From PALSA-607 sp963825425 (GTDB lineage: Bacteria > Actinomycetota > Actinomycetes > Acidothermales > Acidothermaceae), in NCBI GenBank assembly GCA_963825425.1, contig CAWGTF010000017.1:124001-188000 (forward strand): a DNA stretch of 64,000 nucleotides. The letters run 5' to 3'. The position numbers and the translations under genes are program-made. A model generated the notes under the pieces. It had not been told where the DNA came from. It searched no databases and saw nothing but the letters and a program-made list of their open reading frames with translations. Positions 9,488 to 21,000 of the stretch are shown here, piece after piece; position 1 is the stretch's first letter, and every line of letters begins with the position of its first letter.

Positions 9488-10383
9488 CCGACATCGCGGA
9501 TGCGACGGACTCAGACCTCGAGGCTGCGTGTCGGATCGCAACAGAAAGCCTCGACCTCGATCAGGGGGAATCGACGGACTTGCCACGCCCGCTCTGGCGC
9601 GAGGACGAGGGGACGACGCGGGTACGGCTGCTCGCCGTCACGGGCGCAGAGCCGGTGGGCGTCGCGATCGGCAGCATTCAGGGGGAGGAGGCGTTTCTCG
9701 ACCTGATCGCGGTGGTGCCCGGCGCCCGCAACGGGGGCGTCGCCCGCCGTCTCCTGACGGAATGGGAGCGGCGCGCGACTGGGACGGGCGCGATCCGTCT
9801 GAGAGCCGGCGAGAACATGTACACCTATGCATGGCCTGGAGTGGACGTCCGGTACACACCAGCCCTGTGTCTCCTGCGCCGGTTCGGATACGAGCGGATC
9901 AACGTCCTCTACAACATGGACCTCCCCCTCGAGGGCTTTCGGGGGCCGTCCGATGAGCAGGTCGAGCGGCTCGCGGCTGCGGGCATCGAGGTGCGCCGGG
10001 CCCGCCCCGAAGACCGCGACGCGCTTGCCCAGCACGTCCGCCGGCTGTGGAGCGACATCTGGCTGCGCGAGACGGGGATCGCGGTAGAGAGGGAAACCCC
10101 TCCTCTGTTCCTGGCCCTGCGCGACGGGCAGATCGTCGGGTTCGCGGGGCATGGGATCTACCGCCCCTCCTTCTACGGCCCGATCGCCACCGATCCAGCC
10201 GTTCAGCGTCACGGCGTCGGGGCGGTGCTGTCAGCGCTGACCCTCGCCGACATGGCTTCTCGCGACGTCAAGACGGCGCAGATCGGCTGGGTCGCGGAGA
10301 CGGCGATCCCCTTCTACTCGCGGACCTCCGGCGCTCGACTTGGCCGCTGTTTTTGGGTGCTCGCGAAGACGATCGATGAGTGA
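9484..10383 (+). CDS. Tandem GNAT N-acetyltransferase
   Basis: This 299-residue protein has two GNAT-like halves. The first (about residues 1-150) has the acetyl-CoA binding strand-helix VVPGARNGGVARRLLTEWERRA. The second (about 165-299) has ATDPAVQRHGVGAVLSALTL and ends with FYSRTSGARLGRCFWVLAK. Canonical loops read Q/RxxGxG/A; the first half reads RNGGVA and the second RHGVGA, so both may bind acetyl-CoA. ATGA overlap with the upstream permease places it in the uptake operon. An amino-sugar or small-molecule acceptor is plausible, but the sequence does not reveal it. Confidence 0.85.
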   Translation: MTDIADATDSDLEAACRIATESLDLDQGESTDLPRPLWREDEGTTRVRLLAVTGAEPVGVAIGSIQGEEAFLDLIAVVPGARNGGVARRLLTEWERRATGTGAIRLRAGENMYTYAWPGVDVRYTPALCLLRRFGYERINVLYNMDLPLEGFRGPSDEQVERLAAAGIEVRRARPEDRDALAQHVRRLWSDIWLRETGIAVERETPPLFLALRDGQIVGFAGHGIYRPSFYGPIATDPAVQRHGVGAVLSALTLADMASRDVKTAQIGWVAETAIPFYSRTSGARLGRCFWVLAKTIDE

Positions 10384-10426
10384 GTCGCCACAAGTCCGAC
10401 CCGCCCGTTCCCCGAGGAGAGCACCC

Positions 10427-12127
10427 ATGCAGGACGTGAGCAGACCGAACTGGACCTTCGTGGTCGCCGACTCCCTGGAGAAGGTCTTCGCCGATGAGGA
10501 ACCGCGCGCGATGGACCCGAGCATCCCGCTCACGGCGTTCGCGGGCGAAACCGTGTCGTTCCAGATCGCGTTCCGCCCCCCTGCGGCGCAGTCGTTCGGC
10601 GACGTTGGCTCCGTCGTCGTCGCCGTCGACGGGGACGCCGCTCGCTTCGCCGTCCTGTCGAGCGTGGAGCTGGTGCCTTGCACGCTCCTCGCGTACGAGG
10701 GCCATGACGACGGCTACCTCCGCGACACCGCGGGCCTCTACCCAGACCTGTTGCGACCGCTCGGCACCAAGGGCGAGCTGATCCCCTACCTCGGGCAGTG
10801 GCGCGCCGTGTGGGTCTCCGTCACGGCTCCGGACGGCGTCGAGGGCGAGGTGCCTGTGACGGTGACCGTCCACTCGGCCAGGACCAACGCGCTGCTGCAC
10901 ACCGTCACCGTGCCGGTGCGGTTCTCGTCGATCCGACTGCCGGAGCTCGACATCGTGAACACGCACTGGGTGCACTGCGACGGGCTCGCCGACTTCTACG
11001 GCGACGAGGTGTTCAGCGAGGAGCATTGGCGCACGATCGAGCGGTTCGTCGCGAAGGCCGCGGAGATGGGGGTGAACTCGGTTCTGACCCCGACCTGGAC
11101 CCCGCCGCTCGACACCGCGGTGGGCGGCGTACGCCGTCCCGTGCAGTTGATCGACATCATCGACGAGGGGGGCGCCTACCGCTTCGACTTCGCGAAGCTG
11201 CAGCAGTGGATGGCCGTCTGCCGCCGGTCGGGGATGACGGGTCTCGAGATCGCGCACCTGTTCACGCAGTGGGGAGCCGAGTACACCCCGGCGATCTATG
11301 TGATGACGGACGGCGGACTCGAACAGCGCTTTGGGTGGCACGTCCGAGCGACGGATCCCGAGTACCGGAGGCTGCTGGAGGCTCTGCTACCCGCGCTCCT
11401 CGACGTGCTTGCCGTCCAGTGGGGCCTCGACAACGTGATCTTCCATATCTCAGACGAACCGCACGGTCTGCGGATGCTCGAGTCCTACCAGGCGGCGCGC
11501 GCGGTCGTGGTCGACTTGCTCGCGGGCATCACGGTCGTGGACGCCCTCAGCGACTACGACTTCTACGCCTCCGGAGCCGTCGAGAACCCGGTGGTCGCGA
11601 CCGATGCGCTCGAGCCGTTTCTCGAGCGCGGCATGCCGAACCTGTGGGTCTACCACTGCCTCGGACAGCACAAGGACGTCGCCAACCGGTTCATCGGCCT
11701 GCCGTCATACCGCAACCGGGTGCTCGGCACCCAGCTGTTCCTGCTCGGCGTGGTCGGCTTCCTGCACTGGGGGTTCAACTTCTACAACACGCAGTACTCG
11801 ACGCGGCCACTCAATCCCTTCCAGGACACGTGCGCCGGAGGCGGGTTCATCGCCGGGGACTCGTTCATCGTCTACCCGGGTGACGGCGGGGTGCCGTGGG
11901 AGTCCCTGCGGTTCCGCGTGTTCGCGGAGGGGATGATGGACCACCGGGCGATGCAGCTCCTTCGGGACGTCGCCGGCATGGAGACGGTCCGATCGATCGT
12001 CGACCCCGAAGGCACCATCACGGCTACGCGCTACAGCACCGATCCCAACCACTACCGCCGCGTTCGCGCGGCGCTCTCCGCGGAGATCGTGCGGCGGTCG
12101 GCCGCACGCAGCGCGATCGAGGGCTAA
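10427..12127 (+). CDS. DUF4091 / glycoside hydrolase 123-like protein
   Basis: This 566-residue protein has an N-terminal beta-sandwich (about 1-180) and a TIM-barrel-like catalytic region (about 185-480) of the DUF4091/GH123 type. GH123 members are beta-N-acetylgalactosaminidases that use a neighbouring Asp-Glu pair. Here HISDEPHGLR contains a candidate acidic pair, and LGVVGFLHWGFNFYN and the GGGFIAGDSFIVYPG strand match the family C-terminal core. The ATG at 10427 follows GAGGAGAG. There is no signal peptide, so it acts inside the cell on imported glycan. The fold assignment is fairly secure; the activity is inferred. Confidence 0.75.
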   Translation: MQDVSRPNWTFVVADSLEKVFADEEPRAMDPSIPLTAFAGETVSFQIAFRPPAAQSFGDVGSVVVAVDGDAARFAVLSSVELVPCTLLAYEGHDDGYLRDTAGLYPDLLRPLGTKGELIPYLGQWRAVWVSVTAPDGVEGEVPVTVTVHSARTNALLHTVTVPVRFSSIRLPELDIVNTHWVHCDGLADFYGDEVFSEEHWRTIERFVAKAAEMGVNSVLTPTWTPPLDTAVGGVRRPVQLIDIIDEGGAYRFDFAKLQQWMAVCRRSGMTGLEIAHLFTQWGAEYTPAIYVMTDGGLEQRFGWHVRATDPEYRRLLEALLPALLDVLAVQWGLDNVIFHISDEPHGLRMLESYQAARAVVVDLLAGITVVDALSDYDFYASGAVENPVVATDALEPFLERGMPNLWVYHCLGQHKDVANRFIGLPSYRNRVLGTQLFLLGVVGFLHWGFNFYNTQYSTRPLNPFQDTCAGGGFIAGDSFIVYPGDGGVPWESLRFRVFAEGMMDHRAMQLLRDVAGMETVRSIVDPEGTITATRYSTDPNHYRRVRAALSAEIVRRSAARSAIEG

Positions 12128-12168
12128 GCGCCGCGAGGGTCGGCTCAGCAACTATTGGAAGGACATCC

Positions 12169-14189
12169 ATGTTCAGCAACACCACCACGTCGATCCGCTG
12201 GACCGGAGACGGCGAGGTCGTGCAGGTCGATGCCTGGGGCGAGCACAGCGTCCGCGTTCGCGCCAGCGCGTCCGGCCAGGTCAGTGACCAGTCGTACGCT
12301 CTCCTCGAGCCGTCCGAGAGTGCGCCGGTCACCGAGGTAAGCGGCGACGTCGCGACGCTCTACAACGGGAAGATCCACGTCGTCATCACCCAGGGTGAGT
12401 TCGACGATTCCCAGCTCGGCTACGCGGTCTCGACGTGCGACGTCGCTTTCTACAACGAGGACGGCACCCTGCTGCTGCGGGAGCTGAGCGCAGGCGGATC
12501 GCTGAAGCGTCGGGCCCGAGATTTCCGTCCGGTCATCGGCACGTCGTCGTTTCGGACGACGGCCTCATTCGAGTCACCCCCTGAAGAGCGACTCGTCGGA
12601 ATGGGGGTGTACCAGGAGTCGGACCTGAACCTCAAGGGCAATGTGCTCGAGCTCGCGCACCGCAACTCCCAGTCGTCGGTGCCGTTTGTCGTGTCCAGCG
12701 CTGGCTACGGGTTCCTTTGGCACAACCCCGCGATCGGCAAGGCGACCTTTGGCACGCAACCGCACCGAGTGGTTCGCCGAATCGACCGAGGCAACTGGAC
12801 TACTGGGTCACTGCCGCCGGGTCCCCGCGAGAAATCGCACGCGTCTACGCCGATGTCACCGGGCACGTCCCGATGATGCCGGAGTACGGCCTGGGCTTCT
12901 GGCAGTGCAAGCTCCGCTACTGGAACCAGGAGCAGTTGCTCAACGTGGCAAGGGAACACCGCCGCCGTGGGTTGCCGCTCGACGTCATCGTCGCGGATTT
13001 CTTCCATTGGCCGAAGATGGGCGACTTTCGCTTCGACGAGGAGTTCTGGCCGGATCCACCCGCGATGATCGCCGAGCTGCAGGCGCTCGGCGTCGAGTTG
13101 ATGGTTTCGGTCTGGCCGCAGATCTCGGTCGAGTCCGAAAACTTCGGCGACCTCCGACGCGCCAACCATCTGGTCACTGCAGAGCGCGGCACCGATATTC
13201 AGATGTCGTTTGGTGGCCCGAGCATGTTCTTGGACGTCACTCATCCTGGGGCTCGCGAGGCGGTGTGGGAGCTCTGCAAGCGGAACTACTACGACAAGGG
13301 CGTGCGCCTGTTCTGGCTCGATGAGGCCGAGCCGGAGTACGGCGCCTATGACTTCGACAACTACCGGTATCACCTCGGCTCGACCGAACAGGTCGGCAAC
13401 GTGTACCCGCAGCTGTACTCGCGGGCCTTCTACGACGGCATGACAGCAAGTGGCCAGCGCGACGTCGTCAACCTGGTGCGTACCGCCTGGGCCGGCAGCC
13501 AGCGGTACGGCGCTCTCGTGTGGTCCGGCGACATCCACTCGACGTTCGATGCCCTCCGCAGCCAGATCGCGGCCGCCATCCACGTCGGCGTCGCGGGGAT
13601 CCCGTGGTTCACCACTGACATCGGCGGGTTCCACAACGGCGACGCGACCGACGAGCGGTTCATCGAGCTGCTGATCCGCTGGTTCCAGTTCGGCGCGTTC
13701 TCGCCGGTTATGCGCCTGCACGGACACCGCAAGCCGCACACGCCACTCACTGCCGCCGACGGCACGGCCCGGATCGGCACCGGCGCCGACAACGAGGTGT
13801 GGAGTTTCGGCGAGCCGGCGTCGTCGATCATCGAGGGCTTACTGCGCTTTCGCGAGCTGCTCCGCCCGTACACGCGTCGACTCATGCAGGAGGCGCACGA
13901 ATCCGGCCAGCCCGTGATTCGAGGGCTCTTCCACGAGTTCCCGACCGATCCCATGGCTTGGATCGCGCCGGACGTCTACCTGTACGGACCGGACCTGCTG
14001 GTCGCCCCCGTCACCGAGTTCGGCGCGCGACACCGCGAGGTCTACCTGCCAGAGGGCGCGCTCTGGACCGACATGCGCACTGGTGCCGAGCACGCCGGCG
14101 GGCAGCAGCTGCTCGTCGACGCGCCGCTGGAGAGCTGCCCGGTCTTTGCCCGCAACGGCGCGCTGGCCGAGTTGATCGGGAAGCTCTGA
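12169..14189 (+). CDS. Glycoside hydrolase family 31 (alpha-glucosidase/alpha-xylosidase type); two apparent frameshifts
   Basis: This is a retaining alpha-glycosidase, 672 residues after correction. The N-terminal beta-sandwich is encoded from ATG 12169. The catalytic barrel carries the nucleophile motif LFWLDEAEPEY and the acid/base motif ALVWSGDIHSTFDAL, with MPEYGLGFWQCKLRY at the barrel entrance. The two halves are in different frames, linked by a short third-frame segment (NRTEWFAESTE). Deleting one C near 12756 and one G near 12790 restores GYGFLWHNPAIGKATFGTNR into TEWFAEST and QLDYWVTAAG. No signal peptide is present, so it is cytosolic. Domain order resembles bacterial alpha-xylosidases (YicI-like), but the substrate is open. 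Confidence 0.9.
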
Positions 14190-14217
14190 TCGAATTGACA
14201 GTTCATTGTGAGGGCGG

Positions 14218-16294
14218 ATGCCTGCATCAGTTGTGATCGGAGACGATCGCGCGGCGCTCGAGTTCGGCATCGGGCCGGACGAGCCGGTCGCGATCTGCGC
14301 ACTCGTGGTCGACGGCGTGCGCTACGCGCTGGCGCGGCCGCGGCCGCTGGTCGAGATCGTGACGGTTGGCACGGGCCACACGCCGGCGTCCGCGCGGCTC
14401 ACGAACACGACTGCTGGGCGGACGACGCGCTACGTCGCACACGCGTTCTCCGCCGACGGGCAGGCGGACCGCCTCCGCGTCGACGTTGCGGTCCCGGCGA
14501 CGCGGCTCGCCGCCGTCGTGGACGTCGAGCACCCGCGTGACGCCGCGGCGTTCCGCTTCCGCGTGACGGTGCGAAACGACGGCGACGCCCCCGTCGTCCT
14601 GCTCTCGGTCGCGACGCTCACGCTCGGATTCCTTCCCGAAGGAGACTCCCTCGAAGAATGGGCGCGCATCAGCGGCACGAGCGACTGGCTCGGCGAGGGA
14701 CGGTTCGCGCGCGTGCCGTTGCGCGGTGCGACGTTCCCGGAGCTCGTGCCGGACGGCACGCGGTACGACCTGCGCGGCCAGCACAAGACGGTGTCGACCG
14801 GCACGCTGGTCGACCGGCTCGGCGCTGCCCGTGGGCGTGCTCGAGCGCGACGGGCTCGCGGTCGCGTGGCAGATCGAGCACAACGGCCCGTGGCGGGCCG
14901 ACATCGGCGAGGACAGCGGCAGCGCCTATCTCGCCCTCAGTGGCCCGACCGACCGCGATGCGTCCTGGATGAAGGTCCTGCACCCCGGTGAGACGTTCAC
15001 GACCGTGCCCGCCGCGGTGGCGCTCGCGAGCGACGTGCCGGCCGTGATCGGCGCGCTCACCGACTTGCGCCGGGCGTCGCGTCGGCCGCTACGTCCGACC
15101 CGACCTATCGTCTTCAACGACTACATGAACACCCTCAACGGGGATCCGACGACGAAGCGACTGCTCCCGCTTGTCGCGGCTGCGGGTGAGGTCGGCGCCG
15201 AGGTGTTTTGCATCGATGCCGGCTGGTACGACGACGACGGGCATTGGTGGGACAGCGTGGGGCTGTGGGCGCCGTCAACCACCCGGTTCCCCGGCGGCCT
15301 CGACGAGGTCTTCGCCCACATCCGGGACGCCGGCATGGTCCCCGGGCTGTGGCTTGAGCCCGAGGTCGTGGGCGTGCGCAGCCCTGTCGCGGACACGCTG
15401 CCACCCGAGGCTTTCCTGAGCCGGCACGGACAGCGGATCGTCGAGCACGACCGCTACCACCTTGACCTCCGGCACCCGGCCGCACGGGCGCACCTCGACC
15501 GGGCCGTCGACCGGCTCATCGCCGACCTCGGCGTCGGCTACTTCAAGTTCGACTACAACATCGATCCGGGCGCCGGCACGGACCGTGCGGCCGACAGCGC
15601 AGGCGACGGCCTGCTCGAGCACAATCGCGCGCACCTCGCCTGGCTGGACGCGCTGCTCGACCGGCATCCCGAACTCGTCGTCGAGGGGTGCTCGTCGGGC
15701 GCGATGCGGGCCGACCCGGCGGTGCTGCAGCGGTTCGCGCTCCAGTCGACATCGGACCAGCAGGACTTCGCCAAGTACCCGCCGATCGCGGCGGCGGCCC
15801 CGCTGTCCTACCCGCCCGAGCAGGCTGGGAGTTGGGCGTACCCCCAGCCGGAGATGACGGACGAGGAGGCGGCCTTCACGCTCGTCACCTCCCTGCTGGG
15901 CTCCTTCTACCTCTCTGGACACCTTGACCGGATGACCGCATCGCAGCGCGCCCGCGTCGCCGAGGCCGTCGCCGTGGCGAAGCGGCTGCGCCCCGACATC
16001 GGACGAAGCCGGCCGCATTGGCCGCTCGGTTTGCCCGGTTGGACCGACGAAGTCGTCGCGCTCGGACTCTCAACGCCGGGGGCCGACCTCGTTAGTGTCT
16101 GGTGCCGAGCGCCGGGCGAGCGACCCGTCGAACTCGCACTGCCGCACTTGGCTGGGCGGCAGGTGGATGTCGAGACGATCTTCCCGCGCGACCTCCCGGC
16201 CTGGGGCACCCGCTGGGACGCCGAGACCGGCACGCTCACGCTGGCCGCCGTCGGTCCGAACCGGGCTCGCACGTTGCGCGTCGTCGCGCGCTGA
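14218..16294 (+). CDS. Glycoside hydrolase family 36 alpha-galactosidase; one apparent frameshift
   Basis: This is an alpha-galactosidase (melibiase-like) of 691 residues after correction. A beta-sandwich N-domain precedes the barrel with VFNDYMNTLNGDPT, FCIDAGWYDDDG, GLWLEPEVVG, the nucleophile strand GYFKFDYN and the acid/base segment LQSTSDQQDF; a C-terminal beta domain ends the protein. The frame changes near 14820: removing one G turns LVDRLGAARG into LVDRLALPVGVLERDG. It is cytosolic, with no signal peptide. It is the last gene of the uptake operon and converges on the giant-protein operon with only 24 nt between the stops. No obvious terminator hairpin fits in that gap. Confidence 0.92.
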
Positions 16295-16318
16295 CCCGCC
16301 GTCCGATCCGACGTTGCG

Positions 16319-18085
16319 TTAGGTGTTTGTCGGGGTCGTCGCGTCTCTGAGGTAGTCGAACTTCAAACCCGAAGCGCTAAGGCCCCTCCCGGGACCGCTT
16401 CGATTCGCGAGCCACATGACGTAGCTGCCGTCGGGCAGTCGAGTCCGACGCATCAACCGTTGGGCACTGACGCCGATGGGGGTCACGACGCGATCTGTCA
16501 GGTAGTACGGCTGGCCGGGTTCCAGCAGTTCTGCAACCGCCGTGAGTTGTAGCACCGTGTTGCCCGGCCCCGGGATATCCATCGTGCCGCGTCGGAAGAC
16601 GGACGCACGCCCAATGGCGGGCAGCACAGGAACGAGGGGGATCCAGTTGTCTGGTGGCGGATGCTCGAGCGTGTAAGCGATCGCGGGCATGTCGGGCGCG
16701 GGATCGGGCGGTGCCTGTTGGCCTTCTTGGCGCAGGCGCGCGAGGTACCCCTCGTAGCCATCGACACCGCGGTCAGCCGAGCCGTGCACTGTCTGCTCGA
16801 CCGCCCAGGCGAGAGCGGCGGTTGGATCGCGGGTGATCAGCACCTCTTCGAGAGGGTCGGCATCGTCGGTCTGACCCAGCGTGGGCGCGAGAACGAGGTA
16901 GTCGCCGACGGCACCAGACTCGTCGCTGATCTTGAACATGGACCACGGGCGCGTGCTGTTCTGCACCGGGTATTGCTCGGCCGGGCGAACCATCGTGCGT
17001 TCACCGAACGTGTCGGTGACAACCAGCGTCGTCACGTTTTGGACGGAGCCGATAGAACTCGGTACCGGGATGTAGAACCAGTCGCTGCCGTAGACGAGCG
17101 CGAACTCCATCACGAGCAGCTTCGCGAGATCGACGTGCTCGGCGTCGAGTTGGCCGAAGTCGGTCTTGGCGTCTTCGAAGCCCCACCAGCGATCCGACGG
17201 CATGCCGTGGAACGTCACGTGGCCGGGCAACATGTTGGTGGTCGTATAGAGCGACGCGATCGGCGTCGACGACGTCTCGCCGCCACCTGCAGTGAATGAG
17301 TACCAATCGAGGTGGCCGCCTGGGAACGCATCAGCCTCCAGGATAAGGGAATTCGCGTCAGTGCTGGCGGCCTCGACACCGAACTCGTAGTTCAGTTCCG
17401 ACGACTGCCAGGCACCCCCGGTGTCCTCAGTGAATGCATCACTACGCAGTGCGGCGAATGCATCGAGGACGGCCGCCACCGCAGGGTTGCTTGCTTCCGG
17501 CGGTAGCGGGGGATCGGCGACCTGGCCCGCGCGGTCGGCCTGGATCGAACGAAACAGCGCCTCTCCATCGATGGCGCGACCTGCGGCGACTGCGCGCAAC
17601 TGCAGCGCGTCGGTGCCAGCCAGGTTCGGTGTCGGATCGCTGCTGGCGATCGGGAATGCGGCGAGGAAGGCTGCCGTCGTCCCTGCTGGCAGTGCGGCGT
17701 CGTCGACAAGGTCGACGAATAAGAGCCCGAGCTGCACGCTGCCTCGGAGCTTGAAATGCACCGGCACCCGTTCGACCTGTGTCTCCAGGGCCGTTGCGTT
17801 GTCGAGTGCAGCAACAACCTGACCCGGGGCACCGGCACGGTAGCCGGTCAGCGGCCGACTCGAAATGCCCAGCGTCGCCTGCACCGGCGAGCCGGCGTCG
17901 TCACCCGCGAATTCACCGACTTGCCATTGCCTCGCGAGAAACCAGAGCGGGTCTCGAACCTGTGCTTGGAGGGAGCGCGCGAGTGTCGCGTCGCGCGGTT
18001 GTGGCTCGAGCCGGGTCCAAGTCGTGACCGACGGGACCAGTAGCGCATCTCCAACTTCAACGGAGGCGCGCGATGTTGTTGTCAT
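16319..18085 (-). CDS. Unrecognised 588-aa protein, last gene of the giant-protein operon
   Basis: I cannot assign a function. The start is ATG 18085 (MTTTSRASVEVGDALLVPS), which overlaps the previous gene by 29 nt. The N-terminal block includes LQAQVRDPLWFLARQWQVGE followed by FAGDDAGSPV, which I recall only from uncharacterised bacterial proteins. The middle has a Trp/Phe-rich segment (GGHLDWYSFTAGG, SDRWWGFEDAKTDFG), then FALVYGSDWFYIPVPSSIGS and VVTDTFGERTMVRPAEQYP. The C-terminal third is beta-rich and ends in LKFDYLRDATTPTNT. There is no signal peptide, membrane helix or known catalytic motif. The WW-fed and Pro-rich turns suggest a structural or binding role (inference). Confidence 0.8.
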   Translation of the reverse strand: MTTTSRASVEVGDALLVPSVTTWTRLEPQPRDATLARSLQAQVRDPLWFLARQWQVGEFAGDDAGSPVQATLGISSRPLTGYRAGAPGQVVAALDNATALETQVERVPVHFKLRGSVQLGLLFVDLVDDAALPAGTTAAFLAAFPIASSDPTPNLAGTDALQLRAVAAGRAIDGEALFRSIQADRAGQVADPPLPPEASNPAVAAVLDAFAALRSDAFTEDTGGAWQSSELNYEFGVEAASTDANSLILEADAFPGGHLDWYSFTAGGGETSSTPIASLYTTTNMLPGHVTFHGMPSDRWWGFEDAKTDFGQLDAEHVDLAKLLVMEFALVYGSDWFYIPVPSSIGSVQNVTTLVVTDTFGERTMVRPAEQYPVQNSTRPWSMFKISDESGAVGDYLVLAPTLGQTDDADPLEEVLITRDPTAALAWAVEQTVHGSADRGVDGYEGYLARLRQEGQQAPPDPAPDMPAIAYTLEHPPPDNWIPLVPVLPAIGRASVFRRGTMDIPGPGNTVLQLTAVAELLEPGQPYYLTDRVVTPIGVSAQRLMRRTRLPDGSYVMWLANRSGPGRGLSASGLKFDYLRDATTPTNT

Positions 18086-21000
18086 TGACGACGAACTCCT
18101 TTCCGAAGGTCGTCGCGGGCGTAGCCGCCTGGAGGTTGAACGGGAAGTAGAGGGCGGGCAAGATCTGCCCCACCTCCATGAGGCTCGCGAGATCGACGCC
18201 GCGGATCTTGGCGAGGTCGAACGTCTCATCCAGGATCGTCGCCACCAGCTCGAGATCCCAGTTCGCGCGGCCGTCGGGGCACACGGCGAGCAGCAAGGCC
18301 TGTGGCGCGCGCGCGTTCGGCTCGTCGTAGTGAAATGCGACACCGGCGGTCAGCGTGTCGGCCGGGATCCGTTCGAGCCATTCGTCGACGAGCACCCCGG
18401 CATACTCCGCGACGCTTGTCGGATCGCCGGATGTCACAGCTTCGATGGCGACCCGGCCGCCCACGGGTGTGCTGCCCGGCGCCAACGGCAGCCCGAGCCA
18501 TCGATCGGACGTCGTCGCCGGCAGTTGCGCGATCTCGACCGACGGCCGGTCTGCACCGAGCAGCCGGGTGGCGTTGATCGCGAGATCCAGCCGTTGGACG
18601 CCGGGCCGCAGGTGGCTGAGCTGCAATAGCCACCGGCGCACCGCTTGTGGGTCGACGGCCTGCATCGAGGCCGACTGACCGAACGCGGATTGCACCGCTG
18701 CCGCGTCGGGCGGCGTCAGATGCGGCAACACGATCGCGTCGGCGCCGAGCACAGCGCGCAGGTCATTCATCACGTCGTCCTGCGTCGCGGTCGCACCCGT
18801 GACGGCGCTGCGGCGCTGTTGCAGTTGGGCAACCATGCGGGCACCCAGATCGAGGAGCCCGGTTGCTGATGTCGCCGGTGCCGGTAACGCGCCTGGCAGT
18901 GCGTATCCGCTGACGGTCTCCAGTGCTGCGGTAACAGCGGCCGCAGCAGGCAAGCTGCTCGGGCTCGAAGCCAGCGCAAGCAGAGCGGACTGCAGTGCCG
19001 CAAGGTCGACATCGAGCGCTGCTACGAGCGACGACGCACGAGCGGCAATCTCGGCAACGTCGACGGAGCCGCTCGTGGGTGCCTTGTCCGGCAGCGCGAA
19101 CGCCTTCAGGTCAAGGGGACGCGCCGATCCCAGCAGTGCACGTATCGCGCGAGCGGCCGTGAGCAGGTCGGGGAAGGTGATCGAGCCGCTCGGCAACCGG
19201 TCGGCGCTGTACGTCAGCGTGATCGTGTCGGCCGCGATCGGTGGTTGCGCGGCGAGCAGGATGCGGCCCTCGAGTTCAGCACGCTTGGGCTGGTCCGACG
19301 CATCGGCCAGCGCGAGCACGTCAAGCGGCCCGATGTCGAGATCGCGCAACGTCACCAACGTCGTGTCGGTCTGGCCGGCGGCGGTCCACGTCACTCGCGC
19401 CCGAACTGTCGCGGGGTCGGGCAGCCGAGTACCTACCCAGGCGGCAAGCCACGGCTCCGCCAGTTCTCGTGGGCGAACGGTGACGCCAGCCCACGATGGT
19501 GACGCTGCTGGTGCGCCGGCGAGCAACAGCATCAGCCGATGTGTGACGTCCAACCCAGGCCGTGGGGTGGCGACGATGTCGGGGTCTGGCGGGTGATCTC
19601 CTCGCGATATGGCGTCGAGAATGCCACCCGCACGACCGTAGTTGCCACGCATGATCTGGAAGACGCTCTCGGCGATCGAGACGTCGCTGAGGGCGCTCAG
19701 CATGTCGTCGATCTTTTCGAGCATGGCGAGCACAGCGGCTTGTGCGGGATCACCGGCGATTGGCAGGCCGTCGCCCCAAGAGGTCCCGAGTGTCAGCGCG
19801 CCCGACTGCCAAGCCGTCCGCAGTTTCACACCGTCGATGACTTGCGACATCGGAACGACGGCGCCGTTGGCAGTTGTCCCTGTGAGCTCGTCACCGACGA
19901 GCGGATAGAGATCGCGGAACGGCTGAACGTAGACGTCGAGGTTCTGCTCGTGCAGCTGTTGCTCGAACTGGAAACCGGTCAACGCGCCAAGGCTGAGCCC
20001 TTGGCGGACGCCGGCGAGCAGCCACAGTGCGGCTGACACCCGTGTCGAGGACAGGTCGACCGCTAACGCCTCCTCGTCGGGTGTATCGCGGTGGCTGAGG
20101 TAACCGCTGCGCAGCACGGCACCTGCAGCGGCTTGCGTCATCGACGGCGCGTGGATAAAGCCACCGCTGTCCTCGTGCGGCAGGTGTGCGGGTGCCAGCG
20201 CTGTCTGTTTCGATGTGAACTTCACGCGGGCTCGATCCAAGCGCGCGATGGCCTCCGCCTCGGGCCCCGTCACGACTGGACGCGCCACGGCCGGGCGCAC
20301 GTTTTCCACCCAGCCGTACGCACCCATGTGCAGGGTGGCCGACGGACCGTCGGTGCCGCTCGCTCGTTGCTCGTCGAGCAGCGAGGTGCTGGCTGCAGTG
20401 ATCCACACATCGAGTCGGTGACTGGCCGCGTCGAGAGTCTCGCTCATCAACCGGTCGAGTTCGGCGCTCGGCAGCAGCGCCAGGCGATCCATGCTCGCCC
20501 GCAGGTCGGCGAGCCGGGCCAGTGGGGATTCCGGAGGAGGTTGGGTTGTATCGAGATACTGCGCCCACGTGAGTGTCGAGCCGACGGCGAACGGGCGATT
20601 GACGATCTCTCGTGCTGTGACGGTCGGTGCGACCGAGTGCAGATTGACGAGCTCGACTTCGCGCAACGCGCTGGCCGCAAGAACACCGGTCGCCACCTGG
20701 CCGCGCCCTGCGAGCGTTACGTAGTCGCGCAGCATCGACTGTCGCAGTACCCGATAGAGAATGGACGTCGGCTTCGTGCCCGGATAGTTCTCGTCCCACA
20801 CGTCGGCCATCGGCGCATGGGCCAGCCATTGGATGTAGTTGACGGCGGCGCCCTCGAGCGTGGCGTCGGCTGCGACCGGATCGGTCTCGGACAGCGGGGC
20901 CGACTGCACGCTTGGGTATGGCACCGGGTAGCTGTCGAGCCCCATCGCCGTGTGGATCACTCTCGGATCCCACGACGTCAACCCGAGCGAATCGAGAAGA

